From Clostridium homopropionicum DSM 5847 (GTDB taxonomy: Bacteria > Bacillota > Clostridia > Clostridiales > Clostridiaceae), in assembly GCF_001263795.1 (NCBI RefSeq), contig NZ_LHUR01000011.1, forward strand, positions 186,001 to 250,000: a stretch of DNA of 64,000 nucleotides. The letters run 5' to 3'. Below the pieces are notes generated by a model. That model was given only the letters and a program-made list of their open reading frames with translations, was not told the origin of the DNA and searched no databases. Shown here one piece after another: positions 1 to 6,983 of this stretch. Every line of letters begins with the position of its first letter. Within the stretch, counting starts at the first letter, position 1. The position numbers were made by a program, and so were the translations under genes.

Positions 1-251
1 AACCAATATTCAGTCTCAGAAGCCTCTTTTAAAGCTATGCTCATCTTAGATAAAAAATCTCTTGTACTTTGTCCCTCAGTACCTTCTTTTATGTTAGCTC
101 CTATACTTGTTCCCGCCCTTAATACTTGTTTTGAAAGAATATACTCATTTTTCTCTTTACACAAATATTTATATAAACCCACTATTTGAATAGCAAATTT
201 GAAAGCTTTTTCATATACAATATTATCTTTCAAATCATATCTTCTCCCCAT
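1..251 (-). CDS. Four-helix-bundle protein, 23S rRNA intervening-sequence (IVP) family, 3' part outside window
   Basis: The minus strand from an ATG at 251 stays open to the window edge and gives 83 residues. The start reads MGRRYDLKDN and continues with the family hallmarks SKQVLRAGTSIGANIKEG and DFLSKMSIALKEASETEYW. These match the small (about 120 aa) four-helix-bundle proteins first named from ORFs inside 23S rRNA intervening sequences. Their function is not settled; related bundles such as Avd bind RNA. The gene lies on the same strand as flgK, about 60 bp downstream of it, where flgL or fliW would be expected. A palindrome and heptamer repeats sit between them, which suggests an inserted unit. 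The family call is confident; the C-terminus is not visible. Confidence 0.85.
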   Translation of the reverse strand, partial: MGRRYDLKDNIVYEKAFKFAIQIVGLYKYLCKEKNEYILSKQVLRAGTSIGANIKEGTEGQSTRDFLSKMSIALKEASETEYW

Positions 252-259
252 TATAATTT

Positions 260-279
260 AATTTTGCATAAGCAAAATT
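260..279. repeat. Palindrome upstream of the IVP-family gene
   Basis: AATTTTGC (260-267) and GCAAAATT (272-279) are perfect 8-bp arms around a 4-bp centre. The palindrome sits between the heptamer repeats and the IVP-family start codon. The layout, a palindrome beside heptamers, recalls the dispersed elements at 22824 and 40110, although the sequence differs. Confidence 0.6.
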
Positions 280-283
280 TCAT

Positions 284-317
284 TCATTGTCAATTGTCAA
301 TTATCAATTGTCAATTA
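284..317. repeat. Heptamer tandem repeat (TCAATTG/TCAATTA)
   Basis: Four consecutive 7-bp units (290-296, 297-303, 304-310, 311-317) read TCAATTG, TCAATTA, TCAATTG, TCAATTA, with a degenerate unit before them. The last unit supplies the TAA stop codon of flgK (317-315), so the repeat begins exactly at the end of that gene. This looks like the edge of an insertion rather than ordinary spacer. Confidence 0.75.
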
Positions 318-2237
318 CCTCTTAAGCCCATTCACCACTACATCCAGCAGTTCATCAACAGTGGCAACAATTTTTGCGTTAGCTTGGTAGGCATGCTGGT
401 ATTGAACAAGATTTGCCATTTCTTCGTCAAGAGACACACCGGATATGGAATCTCTTCTCTCTTGGAAGCCTTGTAGAAGTACACCTTGATTTTTTACTAT
501 TCTTTGTGCTTCCTGTTCTTGGACTCCAAGCTTATCAATTGTATCTTTAAAATAACTATCAACCTTCATACCATTAATATTACTTGAAATAGTATTTAGT
601 CCTAAATCCGAGTCAAAAGTCAAGGCTCCTGTACCGCCGCCAGCTCCAGTCATATTTTTAATGAAGGATTCTCTATCTGTGTATTTCACATCTATACTTT
701 GAATTTTAATTAAAGCATCTCTTAGTTGAGCTATAGCTAATGCTCTTTTACCATCTTTTTCTCCATCTACATCATTTAATGAAGCAACATTAAACTGATC
801 ATCATTAGTTCTTGTTTTAATTTGCATAACATCATCTAATATTTGTTTATTTATACTTATGTTTCCTGCATTTATATCAACTTCTGCATTTAATACATTA
901 GTTAAATTAGTCGTATCTCCAGGGTTATTTATATCATATAAATAATTTTTATTACCATTAATAGTGTATTTAGCTGCTTCTGAATTTACAAAGAAAGGCA
1001 TATAATCCTCACCACTTGCTGTTTTTCCGCTATGAACAGCATTTACAGAGAATGCTACAGCTTTAGCCAACTTATTTAGCTGTTCAATATAATCATCTAC
1101 ATCCTTCTGTACTGACATATATCCCTTAAGCTCACCTCTATTGGTATCGTTCTTAAGTTCAAATAACCCTAACTTTTCAAACTCAATTGTGTCATCGCTT
1201 TCTATTACAGCTCCGTTAACATCTATAGCTAAACCATCTTTGCTATCATTATTCTTATCATTTTGAGACCAAATAACTCTGCATTGTTCTAGTCTTTTAT
1301 ATTCTTCCTCTGAATCTATTTTAACTTTAAAAGTAGCTTCTTGATCCTTATCGCCATTTCTAAGATAAGTGATTGTATAAACTCCTGCTTCTCCTTGTTT
1401 TTGTCCATCATCTGGTACTAAGGTTTTAACATATGAAAGCCTTCTAACAGCCTCATTTGGATTTTTCCTAACTAATAATGGATTTTCTATTTCTCTGCTT
1501 CCATCAGGTGTTGAAGTATACTCAGGCTTAAGATTTATTGAGTAAAAATTATCATCTTCTACATTAATATTAAATTTTTGACTTAATTCATCTAAGAGTA
1601 AATCTCTTTTATCCATTAAATCATTAGGTTCCATTCCAGAAACCTTTACGCTAATTATCTGCTGATTCAATTTATCTATTCTATCAAGAAGTGCATTTGA
1701 ATCATAAACTGATTGTTTAATAGATTCTTGTGCATTTCTCTTAAGTTCTGTTAATTGATTATAAGCATGATTTAGTCCATCTGCTAATGCCGCTGATTGC
1801 TGAGCTACAATAGTTCTTGCATTTGAGGTTTCAGCTTGTTTTGATAATTGCTCCCAAGAATCAAAAAATTTTCCTATTAAAGTTGAAATACCTGTATCAG
1901 AAGGTTCATTAAAAATATTTTCTATTTCACTTAAATATTTATCTCTTGCTTCATATTGTCCAAGAGTACTATTTTCCCTTCTTACTTGAAAATCCATAAA
2001 ATTATCTCTTATTCTCTGTATAGCTGAAACTTCAACTCCAGTTCCAACTTGTCCTGGGCCAGATATACTATTTAATGCAGGCATTCCAAAAGGTCTAGTG
2101 GTTTCCATTATTGCCCTTTGCCTTGAATAGCCTTCTGTATTAGCATTTGCTATATTATGGGAAGTTACATCAATTGCCTTTTGCTGTGCAAACAATCCCC
2201 TTTTCCCTACATTAAATGTTGCAAATAATCCAGACAT
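315..2237 (-). CDS. flgK: Flagellar hook-associated protein 1 (FlgK)
   Basis: FlgK is the first hook-filament junction protein and is exported by the flagellar type III system. The N-terminal rod/hook domain is clear at residues 4-40 (FNVGKRGLFAQQKAIDVTSH followed by NIANANTEGYSRQR). The C-terminal domain ends in LVQYQHAYQANAKIVATVDE, the coiled-coil-forming tail shared by axial proteins. At 640 aa it is somewhat longer than many FlgK proteins; the extra length lies in the variable middle. The start has a good ribosome site (AAAGGGG, 7 nt before ATG). It is the third gene of the flgM-flgN-flgK operon. Repeats touch both sides: heptamers overlap its stop codon, and a palindromic element sits between it and flgN. 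Confidence 0.96.
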   Translation of the reverse strand: MSGLFATFNVGKRGLFAQQKAIDVTSHNIANANTEGYSRQRAIMETTRPFGMPALNSISGPGQVGTGVEVSAIQRIRDNFMDFQVRRENSTLGQYEARDKYLSEIENIFNEPSDTGISTLIGKFFDSWEQLSKQAETSNARTIVAQQSAALADGLNHAYNQLTELKRNAQESIKQSVYDSNALLDRIDKLNQQIISVKVSGMEPNDLMDKRDLLLDELSQKFNINVEDDNFYSINLKPEYTSTPDGSREIENPLLVRKNPNEAVRRLSYVKTLVPDDGQKQGEAGVYTITYLRNGDKDQEATFKVKIDSEEEYKRLEQCRVIWSQNDKNNDSKDGLAIDVNGAVIESDDTIEFEKLGLFELKNDTNRGELKGYMSVQKDVDDYIEQLNKLAKAVAFSVNAVHSGKTASGEDYMPFFVNSEAAKYTINGNKNYLYDINNPGDTTNLTNVLNAEVDINAGNISINKQILDDVMQIKTRTNDDQFNVASLNDVDGEKDGKRALAIAQLRDALIKIQSIDVKYTDRESFIKNMTGAGGGTGALTFDSDLGLNTISSNINGMKVDSYFKDTIDKLGVQEQEAQRIVKNQGVLLQGFQERRDSISGVSLDEEMANLVQYQHAYQANAKIVATVDELLDVVVNGLKR

Positions 2238-2257
2238 TTAAACACCCCTTTATTTTT

Positions 2258-2345
2258 AGTAACCAGTAACCAGTTGCCAGTAGGTAGTGAACTGACAAAA
2301 TCTTGGGCTAAAAAACTTGTTACTGGGCCTTGGTTACTGGTTACT
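2258..2345. repeat. AGTAACC heptamer element, core-only copy (copy C)
   Basis: The left arm has AGTAACC units and TTGCCAGTAGG; the right arm has inverted TTACTGG and GGTTACT units, so the element can form a long hairpin. It lacks the terminal palindromes found in the copies at 22824 and 40110, and its middle is unrelated to theirs. It lies in the flgN-flgK spacer, inside the operon, and its edge (2345) coincides with the flgN stop codon (2346-2344). Confidence 0.8.
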
Positions 2346-2781
2346 ATCTTCCTATTTTCCCATATCCATTATAAGTTTTAGCCTGTCTATCAGGATTTAA
2401 TAGAATAAGCATATTATTCACAAAGCCTATGCCTTGTTTTAATAGCATTTCGTTAGTATCCTTCTGTAGTCTTAATTCTTCCAAAATAGCTTTAATTTTT
2501 TTAAAGTTACTACTCAATTCCTCATTATCTAATTCTTCTAAAAACTGAGGTAGAGTTTTTTCTTGAGTAAAATCTTTTGTAATTGCTCGCCTCTTCAATT
2601 CCAAGGATGCAACAGTCTTATTGCATAATTTTATTTTTTCGACAATTGATTCCATATTAAAAACATCATTCTTAACAACATATAAATGCTGTTCTTCCAT
2701 AAGCTTCAACAGTTCATCTAATGCTGTTATTTCTTCACCAATTATTTTATTTAATGAATAAATTATTTCATCCTTATTCAT
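2344..2781 (-). CDS. flgN: FlgN-family flagellar export chaperone
   Basis: FlgN is a small helical cytoplasmic chaperone that delivers the hook-associated proteins FlgK and FlgL to the flagellar export gate. The protein is all-helical, with long heptad-like stretches (EEITALDELLKLMEEQHLYV) and the basic, glycine-containing tail YNGYGKIGR common in Firmicute members. Position between flgM and flgK supports the call. The reading frame extends to a GTG at 2796 that overlaps the Shine-Dalgarno AGAGGTG, so the ATG at 2781 (145 aa) is the likelier start. The stop codon falls at the edge of a repeat element, so the last residues may have been altered by its insertion. Confidence 0.85.
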   Translation of the reverse strand: MNKDEIIYSLNKIIGEEITALDELLKLMEEQHLYVVKNDVFNMESIVEKIKLCNKTVASLELKRRAITKDFTQEKTLPQFLEELDNEELSSNFKKIKAILEELRLQKDTNEMLLKQGIGFVNNMLILLNPDRQAKTYNGYGKIGR

Positions 2782-2815
2782 AAAGTCTATTTTCACCTCT
2801 TATATTAAGAAAACT

Positions 2816-3091
2816 TTATACACTTCTAGCTTTCATTACGTTTATCATTGATTTAGCAATTAAATTTGCATCTATAGAATAAGTGCCTCTTGATATTTCC
2901 ATTCTAATTTTTTCAATTTTTTCTGCAGATGAAATTTTATTAACGTCCTCTCCATAGGAACTTAAAGATTTCCCTAAAGAAGATATTTCTATATAGTCAT
3001 TTTTAGTTATTTCTTTATTTTTGATAATTTCTCTTTTATTTTTTTCATAAATATTTATAACATTATTTACTGATGTACCTGAAATTTTCAT
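2816..3091 (-). CDS. flgM: Anti-sigma-28 factor FlgM
   Basis: FlgM holds the flagellar sigma factor (FliA/SigD) inactive until the hook is finished and FlgM is exported. The 91-residue protein has a polar N-terminus and the conserved C-terminal sigma-binding segment: EKIEKIRMEISRGTYSIDAN followed by LIAKSMINVM. This matches the family pattern of IRxxIxxGxYxVDxxxIAxxM. The ribosome site GGGGAG is 8 nt upstream of the ATG. It is the first gene after a sigma-28 promoter, which gives the usual feedback loop in which the sigma factor activates its own inhibitor. Confidence 0.93.
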   Translation of the reverse strand: MKISGTSVNNVINIYEKNKREIIKNKEITKNDYIEISSLGKSLSSYGEDVNKISSAEKIEKIRMEISRGTYSIDANLIAKSMINVMKARSV

Positions 3092-3129
3092 ATTTTACAC
3101 TCCCCAAATATCTATTTCATCTGCTTATA

Positions 3130-3156
3130 TTATCGAAGTAATGAATACAAAGTTTA
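3130..3156 (-). promoter_or_regulatory. Sigma-28 (SigD/FliA) promoter for flgM-flgN-flgK
   Basis: On the minus strand TAAACTTT (3156-3149) is followed after exactly 11 nt by TTCGATAA (3137-3130). The class consensus is TAAAGTTT-N11-GCCGATAA, so most positions match, including the core CGATAA. It lies 39 nt upstream of the flgM start. This assigns flgM, flgN and flgK to the late flagellar regulon. Confidence 0.85.
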
Positions 3157-3267
3157 CACATTTAAATAAAAAAGAAAGTCATTTGCAAGAAAAACTTCAT
3201 ATTTAATTATATATATAACCTAATTAAATTTCGCTTAAAAAATATAAAGAAATTTTATTCTAAAAAA

Positions 3268-3328
3268 TAAAAAGTGTATTTGAAAAAATCTATTTTACTG
3301 ATACATAAAATATATTTCTCAAACACAC
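3268..3328 (-). terminator. Rho-independent terminator of the chemotaxis/fliY operon
   Basis: A long imperfect inverted repeat has left arm 3274-3296 and right arm 3307-3328. It pairs GTGT-TTTGA with TCAAA-ACAC and inner TATTTT with AAAATA. On the minus strand it is followed by a T-rich tract. It begins 10 bp after the fliY stop codon and separates the che operon from the sigma-28 promoter. Confidence 0.75.
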
Positions 3329-3337
3329 CAAAACTTT

Positions 3338-4561
3338 CTATCCTTTTAGAGATTTAACTCTATCCTCACTGCTTACTATATTTACTATTCTTACTCCAAA
3401 GTTTTCGTCTACAACTACCACTTCTCCATAAGCAACCTTTTTACCATTTACATGAATTTCAACTGGCTCTTCAGCTAATTTATCTAATTCAATTAGAGAT
3501 CCTGTTCCTAATGCTAATACATCTTTAATAGATAACTTTGCTTTTCCTAATACTACAGAAATTTCAAGAGGCACATCTAAAATTAAATCTATGTTTTTTG
3601 GTCCCTCATGTACAGCCATCTGTTGAAGAGGCTGGAAGCTTGCTTGTTGTACATTCACCGGTTGTATAGGTGCAGTATAGGCAGGTTCATAATACATTTC
3701 AGCAGGCTTAGGTTGAACCTGTGGCTGAGGAGCATTTACAGGAGCTTGAGCCTGTATTTGGGTTGGAGCTGCCGCTTGCTGCTTAGGTCCAGGTTGCTTT
3801 ACCTCTGGCTCCTCCTGTCCCATCATTATAGATACTATTTTCTTGGCAGTAGCTATTGGCAGAACCTGCATTATAGTACTATCAACTAGATCTCCAATGG
3901 TCATTCTGAAGGAGACCTTTATTATATCCTCATATTCACTTATACCTTCAGCTAATGGAGATGTTATATCTTCCCATATTTTAGAAGTAGGAGGAGATAT
4001 ATTTACCTCTCTTGCAAACATTGTAGCCATTGAGGTAGCTGCTGAACCAATCATTTGATTCATAGCCTCTGACACTGCACTTATTTCCAGCTCGGAAAGT
4101 TCTTTTTTCTCTTCAACGCCTTTTCCATCCTTGCCCATCATAAGATCTGCTATTACTGCAGCATCAGTCATCTTCATAACTAATAGATTCCCACCAATTA
4201 TACCACTTATGTATTTTACTTCTAAAGCGATATTAGGAATGTCAAAGCTATCTCTCATTTCATTTAAGGTTGTAACTTCAACTGTTGGGGTAGTAATATT
4301 AACTGGCTGCCCTAATATAGTTGAAAGAGCAGTTGAAGCAGACCCCATGGAAATATTCCCAATTTCTCCAAGTAAATCTATTTCAATATCAGAAATGGAT
4401 GCATGTTCTACTTTAGGTTTTTCCTTACTTTCTGATATTTTATTATCTGTACTTCCTCCAGAAGATGGTTCAGATGGTTCTTTAGGAGGTTCACTGCTCC
4501 CACCTCCATTTAAAAGAGCATCTATTTCATCTTGTGAAAGGAATCCATTATCACTACTCAT
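3338..4561 (-). CDS. fliY: Flagellar motor switch phosphatase FliY
   Basis: FliY combines a CheC-like CheY-P phosphatase with a FliN-type switch domain in the motor C-ring. In order: an N-terminal CheY-binding peptide (LSQDEIDALLNGG), a CheC-like domain with two active-site helices (GEIGNISMGSAS and SEAMNQMIGSAA, both keeping the ExxN pair), a Pro/Gln-rich linker, and a C-terminal FliN/SpoA domain beginning LILDVPLEISVVLGK. The frame extends upstream to a TTG, but the ATG at 4561 follows AAGGA at 11 nt and matches the usual N-terminus, giving 407 aa. It overlaps the end of fliM by 8 bp, consistent with translational coupling. Confidence 0.94.
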   Translation of the reverse strand: MSSDNGFLSQDEIDALLNGGGSSEPPKEPSEPSSGGSTDNKISESKEKPKVEHASISDIEIDLLGEIGNISMGSASTALSTILGQPVNITTPTVEVTTLNEMRDSFDIPNIALEVKYISGIIGGNLLVMKMTDAAVIADLMMGKDGKGVEEKKELSELEISAVSEAMNQMIGSAATSMATMFAREVNISPPTSKIWEDITSPLAEGISEYEDIIKVSFRMTIGDLVDSTIMQVLPIATAKKIVSIMMGQEEPEVKQPGPKQQAAAPTQIQAQAPVNAPQPQVQPKPAEMYYEPAYTAPIQPVNVQQASFQPLQQMAVHEGPKNIDLILDVPLEISVVLGKAKLSIKDVLALGTGSLIELDKLAEEPVEIHVNGKKVAYGEVVVVDENFGVRIVNIVSSEDRVKSLKG

Positions 4562-5549
4562 AGTTTTCCACATCCTTATCAATAATATCTAGTATCTGAA
4601 CGCCCTTATTTTTACCAACAATTCCTGGTTTCGCGCATAAATAAGGCTGATCTCCAACTAAAACTTTGACAGGGGTTGTAGTAGCATTATCTAAGGTTAC
4701 AATATCACCTATAGAAAGCCTTAAGAATTCTCCAACGGAAATGTTAGTGCTTCCAAGTACAGCTGTTACAGATAAATCAACAACGCCTATTCTCTTTCTA
4801 AGTTTTTGTTTAGATTCCTCTAATATGTCTGCGTCATTTTCTCTAAACCAGTATTGCACCACCAGTTTATCTAATACTTTTTCAATGCTCAAATATGGTA
4901 TACATATATTAATAAATGTGCTGTTACCTCCCATTTCAACAGAAAAAGTTATTAAAGCAACTGGTTCAGTTGGAGCTAAGGTTTGATTTAAAGCCGGATT
5001 AGTTTCAAGTCCTTCTATTTCCGGTTCAACTTCTAATACATCTTCCCATGCAAGTTTCAGGTTAGCAATTACCCCCATATTCACTTGCCTAATTATGTTT
5101 TTATCAATATCAGTAAACTCTCTTGACTTATATGGCCCTAATCCTGAACCTCCCAGCAATACATCTATTATTTGATACACAAATTGAGGATTTGTTTCAA
5201 AAAGTATAGAACCACTTAATGGGGGCATTTTAAATATTGTTAATATAGTAGGGTTAGGTACTGAGTGAATAAACTCCTCGTAGGTAATCTGTTGAACAGT
5301 TTCTATCTTTATTTTTACATTTGTTCTAACCTGAGCACTTAAATAATTAGAAATTATCCTGGCAAAATTATCATGAACAAGTTCTAAGGTTCTAATATGA
5401 TCCTTTGAAAACTTTTGAGGTCTTCTAAAGTCATAAGGTTTAACCTTCTGTTTCTCTTCTTCTTTTTCAAGTTCTTCAGGATTTAATTCACCAGAGTCCA
5501 AGGCAGATAAAAGGGCATCTATTTCTCCTTGTGACAATACGTCTGCCAT
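4554..5549 (-). CDS. fliM: Flagellar motor switch protein FliM
   Basis: FliM is the C-ring subunit that binds CheY-P and switches motor rotation. At 331 aa it is full length. The N-terminal CheY-binding peptide SQGEIDALLSAL is followed by FDFRRPQK-like sequence (YDFRRPQKFSKDHIR), the CheC-like middle domain that here lacks phosphatase residues, and a C-terminal SpoA domain (VVDLSVTAVLGSTNISVGEF). The ribosome site GAGGT is 6 nt before the ATG. It sits between cheW and fliY in the chemotaxis operon. Confidence 0.96.
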   Translation of the reverse strand: MADVLSQGEIDALLSALDSGELNPEELEKEEEKQKVKPYDFRRPQKFSKDHIRTLELVHDNFARIISNYLSAQVRTNVKIKIETVQQITYEEFIHSVPNPTILTIFKMPPLSGSILFETNPQFVYQIIDVLLGGSGLGPYKSREFTDIDKNIIRQVNMGVIANLKLAWEDVLEVEPEIEGLETNPALNQTLAPTEPVALITFSVEMGGNSTFINICIPYLSIEKVLDKLVVQYWFRENDADILEESKQKLRKRIGVVDLSVTAVLGSTNISVGEFLRLSIGDIVTLDNATTTPVKVLVGDQPYLCAKPGIVGKNKGVQILDIIDKDVENYE

Positions 5550-5570
5550 GTTTGTACCTCATTTCTATAT

Positions 5571-5972
5571 CTAATTTGCAAACAACTTATCTATATCAAT
5601 TAAAGTTACCACTCTATCTTGAAAATTAATTACACCTTTAATATAGGTTTTCCTTTGTTCATCTACTTTTTCAATTATATTTTCTTCAACTTCTAAAACC
5701 TCATCTACTTGATCTACTGTAATACCAACTTGTTCATCTTCCATTTTTAGAATAATTATATTACTTTGTTCAACTTCTGTATTCTTTTTAATATTTAATA
5801 ATAAATTTATATCTAGTAGTGATATTACATTTCCTCTTAGGTTTATAAGACCTTTAATATATTGTGGAGCTTTAGGTACTTTTGTTATTTCCATAATATC
5901 ATTAATACCTTGAACGCTAGCAGTTTCAACTGCAAATTGTTCATCTCCTAGATTAAATATAACTACTTGCAC
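5571..5972 (-). CDS. cheW: Chemotaxis adaptor CheW (copy 1)
   Basis: CheW couples the kinase CheA to chemoreceptors. The 133-residue protein is a single CheW domain: VVIFNLGDEQFAVE at the start, the conserved KGLINLRGNVISLLDINLLL, and KGVINFQDRVVTLIDIDKLF at the end. The start codon is GTG, preceded by GGAGG at 8 nt. A second, more diverged CheW is encoded at 11440, at the other end of the same operon. The two copies may serve different receptors; that is inference. Confidence 0.94.
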   Translation of the reverse strand: MQVVIFNLGDEQFAVETASVQGINDIMEITKVPKAPQYIKGLINLRGNVISLLDINLLLNIKKNTEVEQSNIIILKMEDEQVGITVDQVDEVLEVEENIIEKVDEQRKTYIKGVINFQDRVVTLIDIDKLFAN

Positions 5973-5991
5973 TTTTCACTCCTCCTTAAAT

Positions 5992-6351
5992 TTAGCCCAC
6001 TGCTTTTCTAATAGCTTCTAAAACTCTTTCAGCTTGAAATGGTTTTACTATAAAATCCCTTGCTCCTGATCTTATTGCATCCATAACCATCGTTTGTTGT
6101 CCCATAGCGCTGCACATTATAATTCTTGCTGCTGAATCAAAAGCTTTAATTGCCTTTACAGCTTCAATACCATCCATATCAGGCATAGTAATATCCATTG
6201 TTACAACATCTGGTTTTTCAGCTTTATAAATTTCTACTGCCTTAAGACCGTTGCTAGCCTCCCCAACTACTTGATACCCATTTTTTTCTAATATATCTTT
6301 GATCATCATTCTCATAAAAGCAGCATCATCAACAATTAATACTCTAGCCAT
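5992..6351 (-). CDS. cheY: Chemotaxis response regulator CheY
   Basis: This is a single receiver domain of 119 aa that, when phosphorylated by CheA, binds the flagellar switch. The acidic pocket is D8 and D9, the phosphoacceptor is D53 (in VVTMDITMPDMDG), and the conserved lysine is K103 (VKPF). The adjacent cheC encodes its phosphatase, and fliY and fliM, just downstream, encode the switch proteins it acts on. The ribosome site GGAGG is 10 nt before the ATG. Confidence 0.95.
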   Translation of the reverse strand: MARVLIVDDAAFMRMMIKDILEKNGYQVVGEASNGLKAVEIYKAEKPDVVTMDITMPDMDGIEAVKAIKAFDSAARIIMCSAMGQQTMVMDAIRSGARDFIVKPFQAERVLEAIRKAVG

Positions 6352-6367
6352 CTGTTTATAACCTCCA

Positions 6368-6970
6368 TTAATTTACTCCTAATGTATTTAATATTTTTTC
6401 TAGTGATCCCGGCATTGGGATATAATAAAAGTGTCCACTGATTTCTTCATCTCTGTTTTGCAAAAATCTAGTTTCTAAATCAAGCACTTGTTCATCAAAT
6501 TGTCCTGATTCAATAAATGTTGTAGATAAAATAGCCCCCATCATGTCATAGCTAACTGCGGGTACAGAAGGCGTTATAGCTAAATTTGTAAATTTGGCTA
6601 TAGCATTCATGTATGATGTAGCTATAATATTTCCCATTTCACAAAGTACTGAAGTACCCATTTCAGTCAACTGTTCTGACTCTTCACCAGTAAGTGATTT
6701 TATTATTTGAAAAGCAGTATCTCTTTCTAAAACAAACAATATATTACCAGGTGTATCACCAAGAACTCTTACAATTATTCCTATTACAACCTTCTCAGTA
6801 CCATCTCCAGAGAAAACATCATCAAAAGGTACAATATTTACAGCTGGTACTGTCATATCTACTGTCTTACCTAGTAGTTGTGATAAGGCAGTAGCGGCAT
6901 TCCCTGCTCCAATATTGCCTACTTCTCTTAGTGCATCTAGTTGCATAGGAGTCATATCGAGATAACTCAT
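6368..6970 (-). CDS. cheC: CheY-P phosphatase CheC
   Basis: CheC dephosphorylates CheY-P and, in Bacillus, binds CheD to form an adaptation feedback loop. The 200-residue protein carries both pseudo-symmetric active-site helices: LREVGNIGAGNAATAL near the N-terminus and LCEMGNIIATSYMNAI in the middle, each with the ExxN pair and a downstream proline. With cheD in the same operon the CheC-CheD-CheY arrangement is complete. FliY is a second phosphatase of the same fold encoded nearby. Confidence 0.95.
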   Translation of the reverse strand: MSYLDMTPMQLDALREVGNIGAGNAATALSQLLGKTVDMTVPAVNIVPFDDVFSGDGTEKVVIGIIVRVLGDTPGNILFVLERDTAFQIIKSLTGEESEQLTEMGTSVLCEMGNIIATSYMNAIAKFTNLAITPSVPAVSYDMMGAILSTTFIESGQFDEQVLDLETRFLQNRDEEISGHFYYIPMPGSLEKILNTLGVN

Positions 6971-6983
6971 TCTAAATTCCTCC

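Noticed and set aside
284-317. CRISPR-like short tandem repeats
   Set aside because: Units are only 7 bp and contiguous, without spacers; no cas genes are present.
3608-4592. Open frames on the plus strand opposite fliY
   Set aside because: They are antisense shadows of a well-conserved gene, with no ribosome sites and no family resemblance.
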